64,000 nucleotides of DNA from Oreocharis arfaki (GCA_013398015.1 VZRR01007600.1:682001-746000); one strand, 5' to 3'; counted from the stretch's first letter, positions 38,810 through 51,500 are shown. A program made the numbers and translations. The notes: generated from the letters alone by a model not told the origin.

Positions 38810-39368
38810 CCCCTGCACTGAGGATAAATGTAGATGAAAAGAATGTGCAAGAGTGTGGCCAGAACATTGAGGGAGGTGATCCTCCCCCTCTATTTGGCTC
38901 TAGTGAGGCCACATCTGAAGTTCTGTGTCCAGTTCTGGGCTCCTCAATAGAAGAAAGAGAAGGAGCTACTGGAGAGGGTCCAGCAGAGGACAACAAAGAT
39001 GACTGAGGGACTGGAGCATCTCTCTTATGAGGAGAGACTGAAGGAGCTGGGCCTGTTTAGTCTGGAGAAGACTGAGAGGGGATCTCATTAATGCACATGA
39101 ATATCTCAAAGGTGGATGTCAATGGGATGGTGCCAGACTCTTCAGTGCTGCCCAGCAAAAGGCTGAGGAGCAATGGCCATAAACTAAACCACCATAAGTT
39201 TCACCTCCACCTGAGGAAGAACTGCTTCACACTGAGGGCGTGGCAGAGCACTGAACAGGCTGCCCAGGGAGGTCGTGGAGTCTCCCTCTCTGGAGACATT
39301 CCACACCCACCTGGTTCCTGTGGGTGACGCCGCTTTGGCAGGGGGTCGATGATCTCCAGAGGTGCCCG
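38810..39368 (+). mobile_element. CR1 LINE copy lacking its 3' terminal tail
   Basis: CR1 words appear in the expected order: GTGTCCAGTTCTGGGCTCCT, AGGAGAGACTGAAGGAGCTG, GAGAGGGGATCTCATTAATG, AACAGGCTGCCCAGGGAGGT and GATGATCTCCAGAGGTGCCC. It should then continue about 30-40 bases to the usual TTCTATGATTCT tail. Instead it stops at about 39368 and passes directly into a CpG island. The 5' boundary (about 38810-38860) is approximate. The coding remnant is not open. Confidence 0.88.
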
Positions 39369-39745
39369 GTGGCGGGGAGCGGCGGCCGCTGCGCGCAGCC
39401 TCCGCCAGGTGGCAGGAGCCGCCCGTGCCGGGCCCGGGCCCGCCGTGGCTCCGAGAGAGGGTCACTCCTTGTGGGGAACCCGGGGCGTGTGCTCCGGGAG
39501 CCCGGCCCGAGCCTCGGCCCGAGCCTCGGCCCGGCCAGCGGCTGTCTCGCCGCCCCGCCGCTGCCGGGGTCTGTGCGGAAAGCGGCCCTGCTCGCCCTCC
39601 CCTGCTCGGTCCGTCGCGGTGTTCTCTGCAGGCTGTGCTCCGCCCTCCCGCATCCCGCCCCAGGGAAAGGGGACCAGGCCTGGCGCAGGCCTTGGGAGCC
39701 CCTGCCACCACATGTCCCGGCGCGGAGGGCAGAGCTCCGGCTGAA
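39369..39745. promoter_or_regulatory. Intronic CpG island
   Basis: Base composition changes sharply from about 40% G+C to very G+C-rich. Counting by eye I find about 45 CpG dinucleotides over 39361-39765, with almost none in the flanks outside the adjacent CR1. It contains a NotI-type GCGGCCGC word (about 39383-39390), a CTGCGCGCAG palindrome, Sp1-like CCGCCC boxes and a 12-base direct repeat (GAGCCTCGGCCC twice, about 39509-39532). Open frames on both strands here follow from the lack of AT-rich stop codons and have no recognisable domain. It could be an alternative or antisense promoter, an orphan CpG island, or GC-rich DNA brought in by rearrangement. Confidence 0.6.
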
Positions 39746-40671
39746 TTAGCTGCTTCTTCGGCAAAAAAAAGAAGCTTGCTCTGAAATCATTCTCCCGGTG
39801 GAAAATGAGGAAAGCTTTGTATGCACTCTGTCTGCCCTTTTACGCTCATAAAGGCTTTAGAGGCATTTTGGGGCTTCTGCCCGTGTTTGTGCCCAGCACC
39901 ACTGTTGTAAAGTATTTCATTAAAAGCCAGTGTCTCTACATCAGAATGAGCTGGTAGCATTGGTGTGCTCTATTTTATTTTGCTTTATTTCTCCCCCTCG
40001 AATCTTTGTTGAGTTGTCAGAAAGCCTTGCCCTCTTTCCTTGCCACTGAAGAAGAAAATGTCAAGCAAAGTATGTAATATCAAATTATACATTACACTGA
40101 ATGTACTCTGACAAGTCATGGTAGTAAATTGAAGTTCTAGATGGGAGAGCCCAACAACAGTAATGATTCAAGAAAACCCAGTACACAGATCTAGTTTAAG
40201 TCAAGGAAATTCTGAAGAAGTGGCCCTAAGGATTATCCATCTTCCCTCCTATAATAGATGCTTCTGAATTCTGCTTATTGGAAGAAATAAATTTTAATTT
40301 AGGCATTCCAGCGCTTGCAAAGTATATGTATGACAGAGCTGAAACCAGATGAGGAATTGCATGTTGTTTGAAGGTCTTGGAGGATATGCTGAACTGTGGA
40401 ACTTGAGATTTCTTAAAATTCCTGCCAGTGCTTGGAAAATCCACTGTAGTATTTATAAGTTTAAATTATTTTGGTGGTTAGAAATGTCTGTTTCCTTTGA
40501 ACTCTTCTTTTCAGCTTAATTTAAAAATATGTAGAAACCATGGGGAGGAGAATCAGCTTCTCTATGGCGAGATTAGATAAAGAGGCATTTATAACAGGCC
40601 CATGTCTGTGACCAAAGGTTCTGCAAGGTATGATTTATAGCTTGGAGGTGTTTTCCTGCTGGTCCTCACCG

Positions 40672-40695
40672 CCCCCCAAACCCCACCCCCCTCCC
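40672..40695 (-). other. G-quadruplex-forming motif on the minus strand
   Basis: On the + strand the C runs are 6, 4, 6 and 3 bases with spacers of 3, 1 and 1. The minus strand therefore has four G runs of at least three separated by very short loops, the canonical pattern for a stable quadruplex. It lies in intron 3 on the PPM1H template strand, about 0.9 kb after the CpG island. Confidence 0.65.
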
Positions 40696-41481
40696 AAAAA
40701 AAAAGTAGGTGAGTGCAGTAGAACCTGTATCCCTGTGGCAGCCTCGTGCAGTTTCCACACACAGCTGAGGGTAGCCCTCTGGGACAGCACCTCGGCACTG
40801 TGTTGATGGCACAAATGGGATGTATGTGCATTGGCCAGCAAGGAGTCATGTTATTTGTGACAGACACCTCTGCCCACCTGCTCAGGACAGTGCCCGAGCA
40901 CTGCTGAACATCCCTGCTGCTGCCCCAGGTAACCTCCCTCCCCTGAAATTTGTAGGAGACGAAGTATGGCACAGGGACCTCCTCCCACCTCTGCAGATTT
41001 TCAATCAAATTGCAGCTGTCATGGTTTGCATTTGTTGTAGTGCTTTTCTTCAGATAAATTTAGCTCTGAAATAAAGCTCTAAATTCCATACCCCAAGGCA
41101 TGAACAATTTGAGCTGTTTGTTGCTCAGTGCAGATAGGAAAATGGCTGAAGTATAGATCTGTATGTATACACACACAGAGGCGAACATATTCATAATAAA
41201 AACCAGATTTAGCTGGAAAAGATCTGCCAGTACTTGCAATACTGATGTTAAATGATGCTCCCTGCTTGAATCCAGTATTACAAGGACAGACCAGTTTGGA
41301 ACTGGGTTTGTTTCTGGAAACAGGAGAGAAGGGTAATTTGTAGCTTGTTATTACCTGAAACTGAACTACAGACAGCAGAATTAATTAATTGGCATACACG
41401 TCAACATTTGTTACAAATGTATGGATGAAAGTAGCTTATTTACATGTTTGCTCTATGTTCCCCAAGCTTTCTTGGGGCACT

Positions 41482-41510
41482 GTATATGTATATGTGTGTG
41501 TGTGTGTGTA
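41482..41510. repeat. TATG/TG microsatellite
   Basis: GTATATGTATATG followed by about eight TG units. Confidence 0.85.
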
Positions 41511-42149
41511 TTTATGTATTTTTTTCTTTCCAGGGCTTTATTGACTGTTCATGATAAGTATAATTTGTGTTCTCCACGTCTGTGGAGGACTTTTTAGTAT
41601 ATAATATTTCTTGCACTCTGAATCAGTGTAATATCCACTCATCCCCTGTGTTTCTGAAGGGTAGCCTTGTGACATGAGTGTATCTTGCTGTTGTTCCTAA
41701 AGGTGTATACCCCACAATCCTACCATTCCTCTAGGGGAGCAGGTATTAATTCGTGTTGTAGCTGGGTCTCATTAATTATGTGCTGTCTATGTAAAGCACT
41801 CTCCAATTATACCACCAGGTACCTGTTGTTAAGCTTCATTTATCTTTGCCTTCGTTGTGCTTTTGCCATAGCAAATTGCCTTGCATCCTTGAGAGTTGCT
41901 ATTTATTCCTTAGTACCTGATGTTTTATAGTCTCCTCACCTGATTTTCCCGAACATCTTTATATATAGGTACTCCTCAACTTTCTGTTCTTCTCTCAGCT
42001 CATGTGGACATAGCTGCAAGAAAAGACAACCAGTGGGACATACAATTTAATAAAGACTCTACTGTATTTTTATTCTTTAGGGGAGACGTCATTTTCTCAA
42101 ACATTAATTGCAATGCTGTCTTTATAAATCTTGTTCTCTTTTCCCACAG

Positions 42150-42262
42150 GATTTGCAAATAGAGCGAGAGAGAACCGTGTATAACATTTCTGGTGGCTGC
42201 ACAGCCCTAGTGGTGGTGTATTTATTGGGGAAGCTTTATGTGGCAAATGCTGGTGATAGCAG
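42150..42262 (+). CDS. PPM1H: PPM1H internal exon (exon 4): PP2C core strands with AGDSR metal-binding motif
   Basis: The acceptor is TTTTCCCACAG and the donor is GTAAGT. The exon is 113 bases: 37 codons plus two bases (AG) of an Arg codon completed by the next exon. It encodes DLQIERERTVYNISGGCTAL and then VVVYLLGKLYVANAGDSR. These are the two central beta strands of the PP2C fold followed by the NAGDSR motif. The Asp (codon 36) falls at human residue 288 when counted from the catalytic His of the previous exon, matching the Asp used in published substrate-trapping mutants of PPM1H. The frame joins the flanking exons with no stop or frameshift. The substitution pattern (for example VVVYLL in the strand) is conservative, which fits a functional gene. 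Confidence 0.97.
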
Positions 42263-45200
42263 GTAAGTTTGTTGTCTCCCCATCTAATCCTTCACCCCAA
42301 ACTCCCCAGGCCTGGTGTTACTTAGTTCCTTAAATGCAAGTATCACAAGATTCTGTTTCTTGGCTGGACACTTAGCACTTCTCACAGAAATGAATACAAG
42401 TGCCAGGGGTAGAGTTCCAGTATCTTGAGCAGTGGTTACAGTCGGGGAAACTTCTGGTCCTGTAGCAGTTTTTTAATGACTTGATGGTTGCAGAGAAGTG
42501 GAAAGGTGCTAAAAAGCCATTGAAACAGAAGAGATGTTGGGTGTGTAGTAGAATTGTGTGTTGAACACTGACAAGGTGACTGCATCCAGAACAGCTGGTA
42601 GGGTTGCATTTGTTCCACAGGAAGTCCTGTGTCTCCTGTTGCTAGGCTTAGTCTTGATAGGCTGTTTAGCTTTCAGATTTTCATGTAATTGAAGGTCGTG
42701 ATCAGTAAGCAAATAGCTGCTACTCTTGCATCGGGAGCAGAGGAGAGGGAGACAGGCTATCACAGTCTAGGTTTTTTCGCTTTTCCTGTTCTAGCTCGTG
42801 TGCTTGTACGTTTCTCAGAACTGAATGCTGTTGCTCAGGAGCTGTTGCTTTGTTTTATTTTGAAGTTGGGTGCTTGAAGACTCATAAGAAGCCTTTGCTT
42901 TCTGATGTTGCTGAAGATAGGAGCATGCTGGAAATCTCTCACGTGCGTTCTTTCCCCGTCTCTAACTCTGCTTTTACCACCATTGGAGAGAGATAATACG
43001 GTTCTTCTTGCATGCTTCACATGCTTCTTTTGGCAGTGTACTGTATAAACAGGACAGGGAGAATAGTTCCCATGTGAGACAAACTGCTGTTGTATTCTGT
43101 TCGTTTACAGCCGAGTAATTAAAGTCTGCAAAGGTATTGAACCATGTTGTCTTTAGGTGAAAACTGCTATGGTTATGCATTTGTGTTTAAGGTTTGTGCA
43201 CACACTGTTCATGTTTGTAGTGTGTACACCCATGTACTCACAGAGACAACACTCGAAAGTGAAGGGTTTTGTAGTTTAAACCTAAGATTTTTATTGCCTC
43301 TTGCTAGTTTAAACTGTGTAGGAAGTCAGAAAAATCCTTTGTGCATAAAATTCCTGTTCTTTTCACGTTGATTATTATTTTTAAGATGCTAAATTCACTG
43401 TATATGTTGCAAGTTGCTCACCCAGTTTCTGTTGACTAGTGACATATTTGAATCTCTTTTTTGCATCAAATGTCAAGTAAGCCCTCACATGGTAGCTGCA
43501 AACATGTTTGAAGTGATCACCTATCTCGTCAACAGAACTACTAGCTGAACTACCTTGTATCTCTTCTGCCATTAAATTAGAAATAATCATGTTTTCTTGT
43601 GCTATTGCACTTGAAGTACAGTTGAGTCTGCGTTGGCTGATTTGCTTTATTGCCTCTTAAAAGTGCGCTGTGTAAAACTAGCCATGCAGGACTTACTTCT
43701 GAGTAGCCTAGTACTTCTAAGATCTTTGTTCTTAAATGACTGAAACTGGCTGCTTCCAGTTCCCTCAGGATTCCTCCTCTGCTCCCTGAGAGCAGCCTCA
43801 GCTCAATTGCAGCCTCTGATACCCCAAGGGCAAGGCACTCCTGTTGGCAGTGATCTGCAGTGGGTGCCAGAGTATTGGTGTAACTGTAGTTAAACATACT
43901 AAGTCTTCAAGGAGTTTTGCGTGTTCTTTAAGTCCACCCAAAGCATCTCTTCAGGAAAAGAGGGAGAGCAGGAATCACAAAGGAAACCATCAGCAAGATT
44001 GGGTGTGGTTTGAACCAGGATTCAAAATGTCATTCCTAACTTGTAGGTAATAAAGTCCCTCCAGATTCAAAACAGTTTGGTTTTGCGCTTTCCAAATGGA
44101 CCTCACAGAAAATAGCTTACACTGAGGAGAATTATCCCAAAATCTTTCATTTTCAGATAAATCCATTCCTAGACTTTCCTAGCCCAAAAGAAATTTTAAA
44201 GCTTGAAAGTGTAGATCAGTTGGTCTGGGTCTCTCCCACCAAATCCTCTCTTTCCCACTTACAGGGAAAAACCCAGCTTTTGCAAAACATCTGAGTTGCT
44301 GTCATGACAGAAAGGACATTTTAGGACTAGGCAAGCCACTGAGGTTGTCTGCCCACTGCCAGGGTACACAGTGCATTCCTGTATTTTGGAGAGCCCAGTT
44401 ACGTAGTCAAGAAATTTTACTTGTGTTAGTTGGAAAAATATGTTCCTTTTTGCTGTCTCATGCATCATGTGGCCAGCTTTGTGGTTTGTACAGATAAAGG
44501 GAGGGCAGTGAGAAATACAATAAGGAAACTACTTCGAGAAAAGTTTATCTGCTCTTGAGAAGAAGGGTGAGTTTGTTTTTTCACTCAAACAGGGGACTTC
44601 TTGTTGCTGTTGGAACTAGATGCCGAAACCCTTAATTCTTAGTTCCCCTGCTCATTTGTGCCTTTCCCCTCTCCTCCTTCTCCTTCTTCTGTCTCTGCTA
44701 CCCCACTGGAAAAAGCCTGCAAATAAATCAAGTTTAATTTCCCATGGACAGGAGTCTGTGAGAGAAGGTGTCATGTGGGAAATAAACATTTTGGTTTCAT
44801 GCAAACCTCATTTATACTGCCTCTCTCCAGGAGAAGGTTAGGTTTTATAATTTCATGGAACTTCAAAACAGCAGAAGCTTTTAACAGTGGGTTTTGAACA
44901 GCTTCTGCTGTTGGAGGACCAAGGTATGTGCAACAAACTGTTACTATCACAATGAGACGAAGGAAACGTTAAGTGTGAGACTTGAATAATAATGTACTGT
45001 GTGGTGCCAGCTATACCTCAGACTTATGTCTGTGGTATTCAGTTTATCCACCAAAGCTTCTCAAATCTAATCATTTCATGCCACGTACCCTGGCAGTGTT
45101 GTATAGCAGCTGTCCTTTTGTAGTTGATGTGTAATTACATCATGAAAAGACTTTAATTACCATATTACTAAATTACCAGCCAGCAATCCTTTCAGGTTCA

Positions 45201-45777
45201 GCCCTAGCTCACTTCTGTATGGACTATCAGGCTTCTCCAAGCTGAACACTTTTGGTTGGTGTAAAAGGGAGGAAAAATTGTGCTAATTGTAGGTTTTGTT
45301 ATGAACAATTATTGAGCTTGATGTTATGGCATCACTAATGTCAATGATATAATTAAACTTCTGCTAACGATGCAATCACAGTTCTGTAATAATTATATGT
45401 TAACTGCACATGATACCAGAACCCTACTAAAAATGAGGTGATCTATTCAGAGCCTGATAAAAACAACTTGGAAGGAACTGCTTTCCTTCTCTAATGGCTT
45501 ATCTGATCATTCTTGGACTCTGCCATAAATATACCTACTTGCACAGTCAAAATTCATAACGGAATATTGGCCAAAGCTTTTTCTAATGTTTCTTCCTCTC
45601 TCTTTCTTCTTTTCAGTGATTAGCATTGTCCATGCAAGGTTATCTGATTACGAACTGATAGTGCTGTAGTCAGCTATCCAATATATAGTGCTTTTTTTGG
45701 TGAGCATTGAGGCGCTGTTATTTGCTTATCAGCATGACATATTTGCTATGAAAACTAGGCCATTGGCATAGCTGCTG

Positions 45778-45804
45778 GTTTTTTCTTTTCTTTTTTTTTT
45801 CCCC
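45778..45804. repeat. T-rich tract
   Basis: T runs with single C interruptions ending in CCCC; simple sequence in intron 4. Confidence 0.7.
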
Positions 45805-48487
45805 AATATGGAATAGTAAATCTTCTCTGGTCATTGTTTTAAATAGTGTTGTTCATTTCTATATTGCTAAAGTGACTTTTGCTTCTAAACTGCCATAACA
45901 CACCTTGTTAATCTCTGTTCTCTTTATTTTTATGCTCTTTATTAGGATGTTGTTTTATAGCTACTGATGAAGCAGTTGTAAAACAGGGACTTAATGTTTT
46001 TACTGATTACTGCCCAATTATTGTGTAGCCTCATGCAACATAACATTTGTTCAGTATCACTACAAAGACTGTAATGCAATATGATCATATTAACCATCTT
46101 TGGCACAAGCACTGTTCTGGCTTTTGTGTTGTCTGGTTAAGGAGCTGCTCAGAGACTGCAGGCACTTCCATTTTGTGCTGTGCTTGGAGCCATGTAGGGT
46201 AGCTGTGCCTTTATCATTATACAAGAAGCAGAACATCACAAGTTGATTTGACTTTTCTATACACCCTGAAACCCTCACTAAATCTGCAAATGGGTTCTTG
46301 GGCTTTTTTTGATTTATTGGCAGAACATGGCATCAAAGCAAAGAGCCTGATGTTTTGAAGGCTTCACGGACTTGCAGGGTCACTGAATTTTTTGCTTTGC
46401 TTCATCAGCTCTTTTTTATCATCTTTTTTGCCTCCTTGCTTTTGCTCCCCAGTACTTACGTTTTCAGGGCATATTCACACTCTGCTTGAACATACATCCT
46501 CATGTCCAGAATAGATTTTCTCCTCCTTTTTGCAAGTATAAAATTATTACTAAGGCATTTGAGCTTATTAAATGGTAGAAGCTCTTTGGGTGAATATTTT
46601 TGTGATGTTTTGTGTGGGTGTAGGTAAAGTGACTTCATTGGTATTTCAAGAGACCAGGTGTGGGAGAGTGTGTTTATAACACAGTCTTCTACCAGTGTAA
46701 TAAAATAGTGACTTGAAAATTGAATTTGTTTACCATTTCAGTTCTTTCTAGATTTGCTGCTTGTGTTGAAGCTTACTACATTTATAGTTCCTCTTCTTTG
46801 TCATGGTGCTTGTCAGCTGCTTCCCTCATGGTTAGTTCTCATTATAGGAAGTCAGATTTGGGGCTTTAATTTGTTTTTGTAAAGTAAATGAGAGAGGCAT
46901 GGAAGCAGCTATGTGTCTGCCGACTGGCACTGTAACTTAAATAGAATTTTTGAGTAGTCAGTATTGATGATTCTGAGCCATTTTTGTGGTTCATGGTGTC
47001 TGACCTCTTCCTCGAGGCAGTCCAGCAGGGTCGTTTTTGCCAGAAGTGCTAACACTGTGTAAGGATGGAAACTAAAAAGTGTTCTAGTGTATTGCTATTT
47101 TAGAACTAGTTTACTTTAGTCTTTGGTTTACTGTTTTTCTAGGAAGCTTTACTTTTCTGTTTTTCATAACTACTTATATTCTAATCTAAATGGTGTGTAT
47201 TTTCCCTGTTTTCTGTGAGTGGTCTGCCTAAGCCCTCTCTGTCTTCTTACATCTGTGTCTACATGAACAACAATAACTGTGCTTCACACTAGAGACTTAG
47301 AGGTCTCTAGAGGAAAGACTAACTCAGTTACTAAGCTTCTGCAGTATTTGGAAAAACGTTCTTTTTCCTGTCTTCTCCTAAAGATGGGGCAAAGAAAGTC
47401 ACAAAACTGAACAACACACAGGGGCCATGCAATCAGTAGGGATTTCTCTTTATCCTCTGAAGTTCTCATTCCTTCAGATTCTCAAAAGATGCCTCCCCAG
47501 AGGCAAGAGCAACACTTACAGATTGTATTTTGGCCAGTCTATGGTACATCACCTTTTTAGGTTATTATTAATTCTCTGACAGAATCACTTGAAAATAAAA
47601 AGTGTTAGATCACTTCAGGGCAAGAGATAACCTAAGTCTGGTTTGCTCACAGCTCTGTGTGGTGGTGAGAGACTGAATTCAAAGCAAAGCAAGTCTCTGC
47701 TATGTACATTCTCCTTCACTGACTGCAGTTTGATAGGTGGAGAAGTCTGATCCTGACTAGCCCAAAATGCTGGAAAAGATAAGCCATGTTCAGGAGACAT
47801 GGCCATGTCCTCTCTCTCTGTTCTCCCTGTCTCTTTTCCTTAGAAGCATGATTTGCAGGCCTGCAGAAAGCCCTTCTCCCCTTTTCCCGCCTGGCCTCCT
47901 TCCAGGGAGAAGCAAAAACACAAGATTCATTGGAATAACAGCAACATCAGATACTGCAGGATTTTGTGCTGGGTAAAGCTTTTGAAGGCACTTCAAGAAA
48001 CACCTAAGGTGAGGTGTGAAGAAAAGGTGTTGGATCAGAAAGAAGTCATTTCAAAGGGCAGTGCTAAGGAAGAGCATTTTCTAGTTATCCAGTGGATGAC
48101 AAGTTCCAGGTTACTGGCATGTCATATCCAGCACTGACTTGGTAGAAATTATTCATTTTGTAGTAAATGTTTGTAGGCTTTGAAGACAAAACAAATGCCC
48201 TACTTCATTTTCGAATTTTTGTTTTTCTTGGGAGAGCATGTGCCTTAGCAATACCTATGGCAATTAGGAGGTATTGAGGCCATTGTAAACATTTTCAGTG
48301 AGGAGTACATTCAGTTAAGTCTTTGGTCCTAACCACATGGACATTATCTTATGCTACAGATAATGAGAAGGAGAAAATTTTTGGCTATTTGATTAATACC
48401 AGTAAACTGTAAAGCCACAGTTCATTGGTATTGGTTTCCAGGAATAAAGAATTTTATTAACTTTATTTCTCATGGAGTTTCAGCCTT

Positions 48488-48507
48488 AAAAAAAAAAAAA
48501 AAAAAAN
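48488..48507. repeat. Poly-A run ending in an unresolved base
   Basis: Nineteen A followed by a single N at 48507. This is probably a homopolymer length ambiguity or a closed gap. Confidence 0.9.
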
Positions 48508-51500
48508 AACTCCAAACAATCTTTTTAGTCTGTGCCTTTGTAGCTGACCCCAGAGACATGCAAGTTCTTCACTGCAGTGTTGCAGGGCTAGGGCCAGGGC
48601 CAAGGCATGCAAATCAGGCTGAGCACCTTGGTTCTCTAGCTCCCATCTGTACTTTGGGAGGACGGCCAGAGGGAGTACCCCAGACTTGCTTGGTGAGTGT
48701 TTCAAAGTCTGCTGTGGTCCTTACTATGTTGAAAAGCTTTTCAAATCACCTGAATTCAGGAAACTCAAGGCAGCTCAGGCTGTTCAGTCTCAGCAGCAGC
48801 TATGCAATGCTGCTTGAGCCCTGCTCCTTGGACTTTTCGTGATGGCTCTGGTCACTTCTGTGTGGGTGAATGAAGCAGGGCTTGGGTAAAAATTCACCGA
48901 TGAAGAGCGAGCAGAGAGTGCGACTTGCAGTCTGCTTTTACATCTCAGTCCAGCTTGTTCCAATATCCTGCAGCTGGTACTGAGTTAAGCAGAAAAGCTG
49001 AGCTCAAACTAGGTATGACTTTAGGTGCTGGAAGTCATTCTTTCTTTGTCTATGGTAAGACACTGAAGAGCAGGGAGGTAAAAAATCCTTACTTCTTCCA
49101 TCTTACATGGACAGCCATATCCCAGCCATATTACTGGCAAAATAAGCACTGACTTGCACAGCAGTGCCTTCATCCACTAAGTCCAGGTTTAGTTGCCATA
49201 GTAACTCATCTTGGAGATGAATGTGATATCCTGGACAGCAGGAAAAAGACTTTGATTCCACAGATACCAGTCCTGAGGCTCAGAGCTGGCCACGGAGACG
49301 TGACTGCACTCCTTTGTTCATTTCCCTGACACGGCCTGAGTAATTGGTGGCATGTTGTTCCGCCATGATACAGAAACGTGGTGGTCTGTCATCGTTGCAA
49401 CCTTGTACTTAGCTGTGTTCAGATGAAGAATACACTGAAATCATCGGGGTGAAATGAATCCTAAGAGGGCAGTAAATCTCCAACCCGAGGGTATTGGAAC
49501 CAACAGTGGGCAGGTTTTGTGTGCTGGTAGTGTCACTATAAACTGGCTTGTAATAGTTTTCTAGCTGCTAGCTGAAGCCCTTTCTGAAAGATTGATGTGT
49601 TGAGATGTAAACCACCAGGAAAGTACACACAATTAATTACAGAGCATTTTAGTTTAGTTCATTCACATTTGGGTTAGTACTACTGGAGCTGGAGTACACA
49701 ATACTAGGAGTGTATAGGTAAACTTATAAAGTCTCTACTGATTCAATAGCAAAAGTTACTTTCCCAATTAAACAAGAACATTGCATTCAGATAGCCAGTG
49801 CCATGGCATTAGTGATGGGGTGGGCATAACAAAAATATATATGATTAGCCCTAAAATGAAACACCATTAATAAAGCCAAGTGCTAATAATAACTCCATAT
49901 TTAGGTTTCATCAGCCAGGCAACACACTTGAGGACCTAAACTAGAGCAGGGAATTCACTGTAGAGTCCCATGGGAATGGAGCTGCAGCCCACTAAAGAGG
50001 CACTGACAACTAGAAGCATACCACTCCAGGGGTCAAAAATGATGGGGCAATGTGTCTTCTCCAAGCTATCTCCTCTGTGGATAGCCTGCAAGCTCAGGCT
50101 ATATTTAACTTAAAACTGTAGATTAGTGATACAGAAACAACTGAAGTGATTTATTTCCATTGGTGGTGACAGCCAGGTGCTTCTCATGGTTAGATGCAGT
50201 ATGTAGGGCAGAGGGAGGCTGCTAGTGGTAGAAAATCCCTCTAACTGCTGCTTACTAGGTTGTTAGTGAATACATGAGATAGAATACCAGATCAGTTCTA
50301 AAAATTCTGATTTCTGGTATTTTTTGGTGGCAGTAAGAAAAATCCTGGCTGGTTCAGGTGCTACTGTAGATGAGAAGTAAGCCCTTCCATGGAAATCTAT
50401 GTTATTCTGCTTAGAGAAACTGCTTCTATTTGCCTATTTGTGACCCTTTATTAAGAATAATACGATTAATTCAGTAAAATCAGACCACCAGAACAGTGGC
50501 TTTAGAGTATTTCACCAGCCTCATTGCGCCCAGAGTCCTTCTCCAAAGGAATTGCTAAATAAGCACTAGAAATATAAATATGAATGAGTCAGGTAATTGG
50601 AAACAGCATTAAGCTCTACACGTGTGTGCAGGAACAGGAACAGCTCGTGTGCTTGCAGGTGGCTCTGAAAGACAACTTTCAGGGAGGTTTGCAGGGTCTA
50701 GATTTCACAATTTCTTTCTCTGCTTCTTTTCAAAAGCAGGAGGAGGTTCTTGTCTTGCTGCAGGAGAGGTGTAGCATGCTTGGCTCCATGCTGTGGCAAA
50801 GACATGAGGAAAGGACCTTGAATAAAATACTTGGGAATGCCCAGTCAGTGTCCTAGTGGAGCAATGGCTGCACTTGGCAGTTGTGCTGCTGAGATACTAA
50901 CCCTTGGGGCAGCCAGGGTGGCTGGCAGTCTGCAAAAAGCCTTAGCAGAAGTTTGTGAATGATCTTCATTGTCCTGGCAGGAAATGCTAGGGCACGCTCC
51001 TGTAGGAAATTACTTTTGCAATACTTCACCAAGGCAAGTTCTCACACCTTTTATTGGCTTGTGGGAGCTGAAGTTCCCCCAAGTGATGAATGAAAGTGTC
51101 TGAGCAGCCTGCTATAGCCCACAGTGTAACATGAAACTGCATTGTCACAGGAAGAGCCACAAGACGGGAGAGTCTGCTCCCGCTTAACGTTGGCTTTGTT
51201 TGGCTGAAAGAAAAATGATCCAGTGTTTCTGTCCTGTCACAATGTTTCTGTGAACAGGCTCTTGTTTGTGCTGAAGAATATGAAGAAATCAGAGTGGCAG
51301 GACTGTTGAGTGGCAGTAAATGGAAAATGAGGACAATTTTTACTGGCTCTACTCCTTCTCTGGTTTGTTGCTTGTTTTCTTCCTGAGAGTTATGCTGAGA
51401 GTTGGGACATTATCTTAGGTATTACGGGTGGGAGGCAGCCAGAGTGTTTTTTCCATTGGTGTTGCTGAGGGTTGCTGCTTCCACCTGAGTTTTATGGTGG

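Larger units (their letters stand above)
35232..42149 (+). other. PPM1H: PPM1H intron 3 (6,918 bases)
   Basis: It lies between the GTATGT donor after exon 3 and the CCCACAG acceptor before exon 4. It contains a T-rich tract (35308-35332), a CR1 copy (about 38810-39368), a CpG island (39369-39745), a minus-strand G-quadruplex motif (40672-40695) and a TATG/TG microsatellite (41482-41510). I see no gene in the remaining stretches (35333-38809 and 39746-42149). Confidence 0.9.

Noticed and set aside
39184..39784. Long open frames on both strands (up to 175 codons) across the CpG island
   Set aside because: They overlap each other in several frames, run partly through CR1, and exist because GC-rich DNA has few stop codons. 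No domain or splice support.
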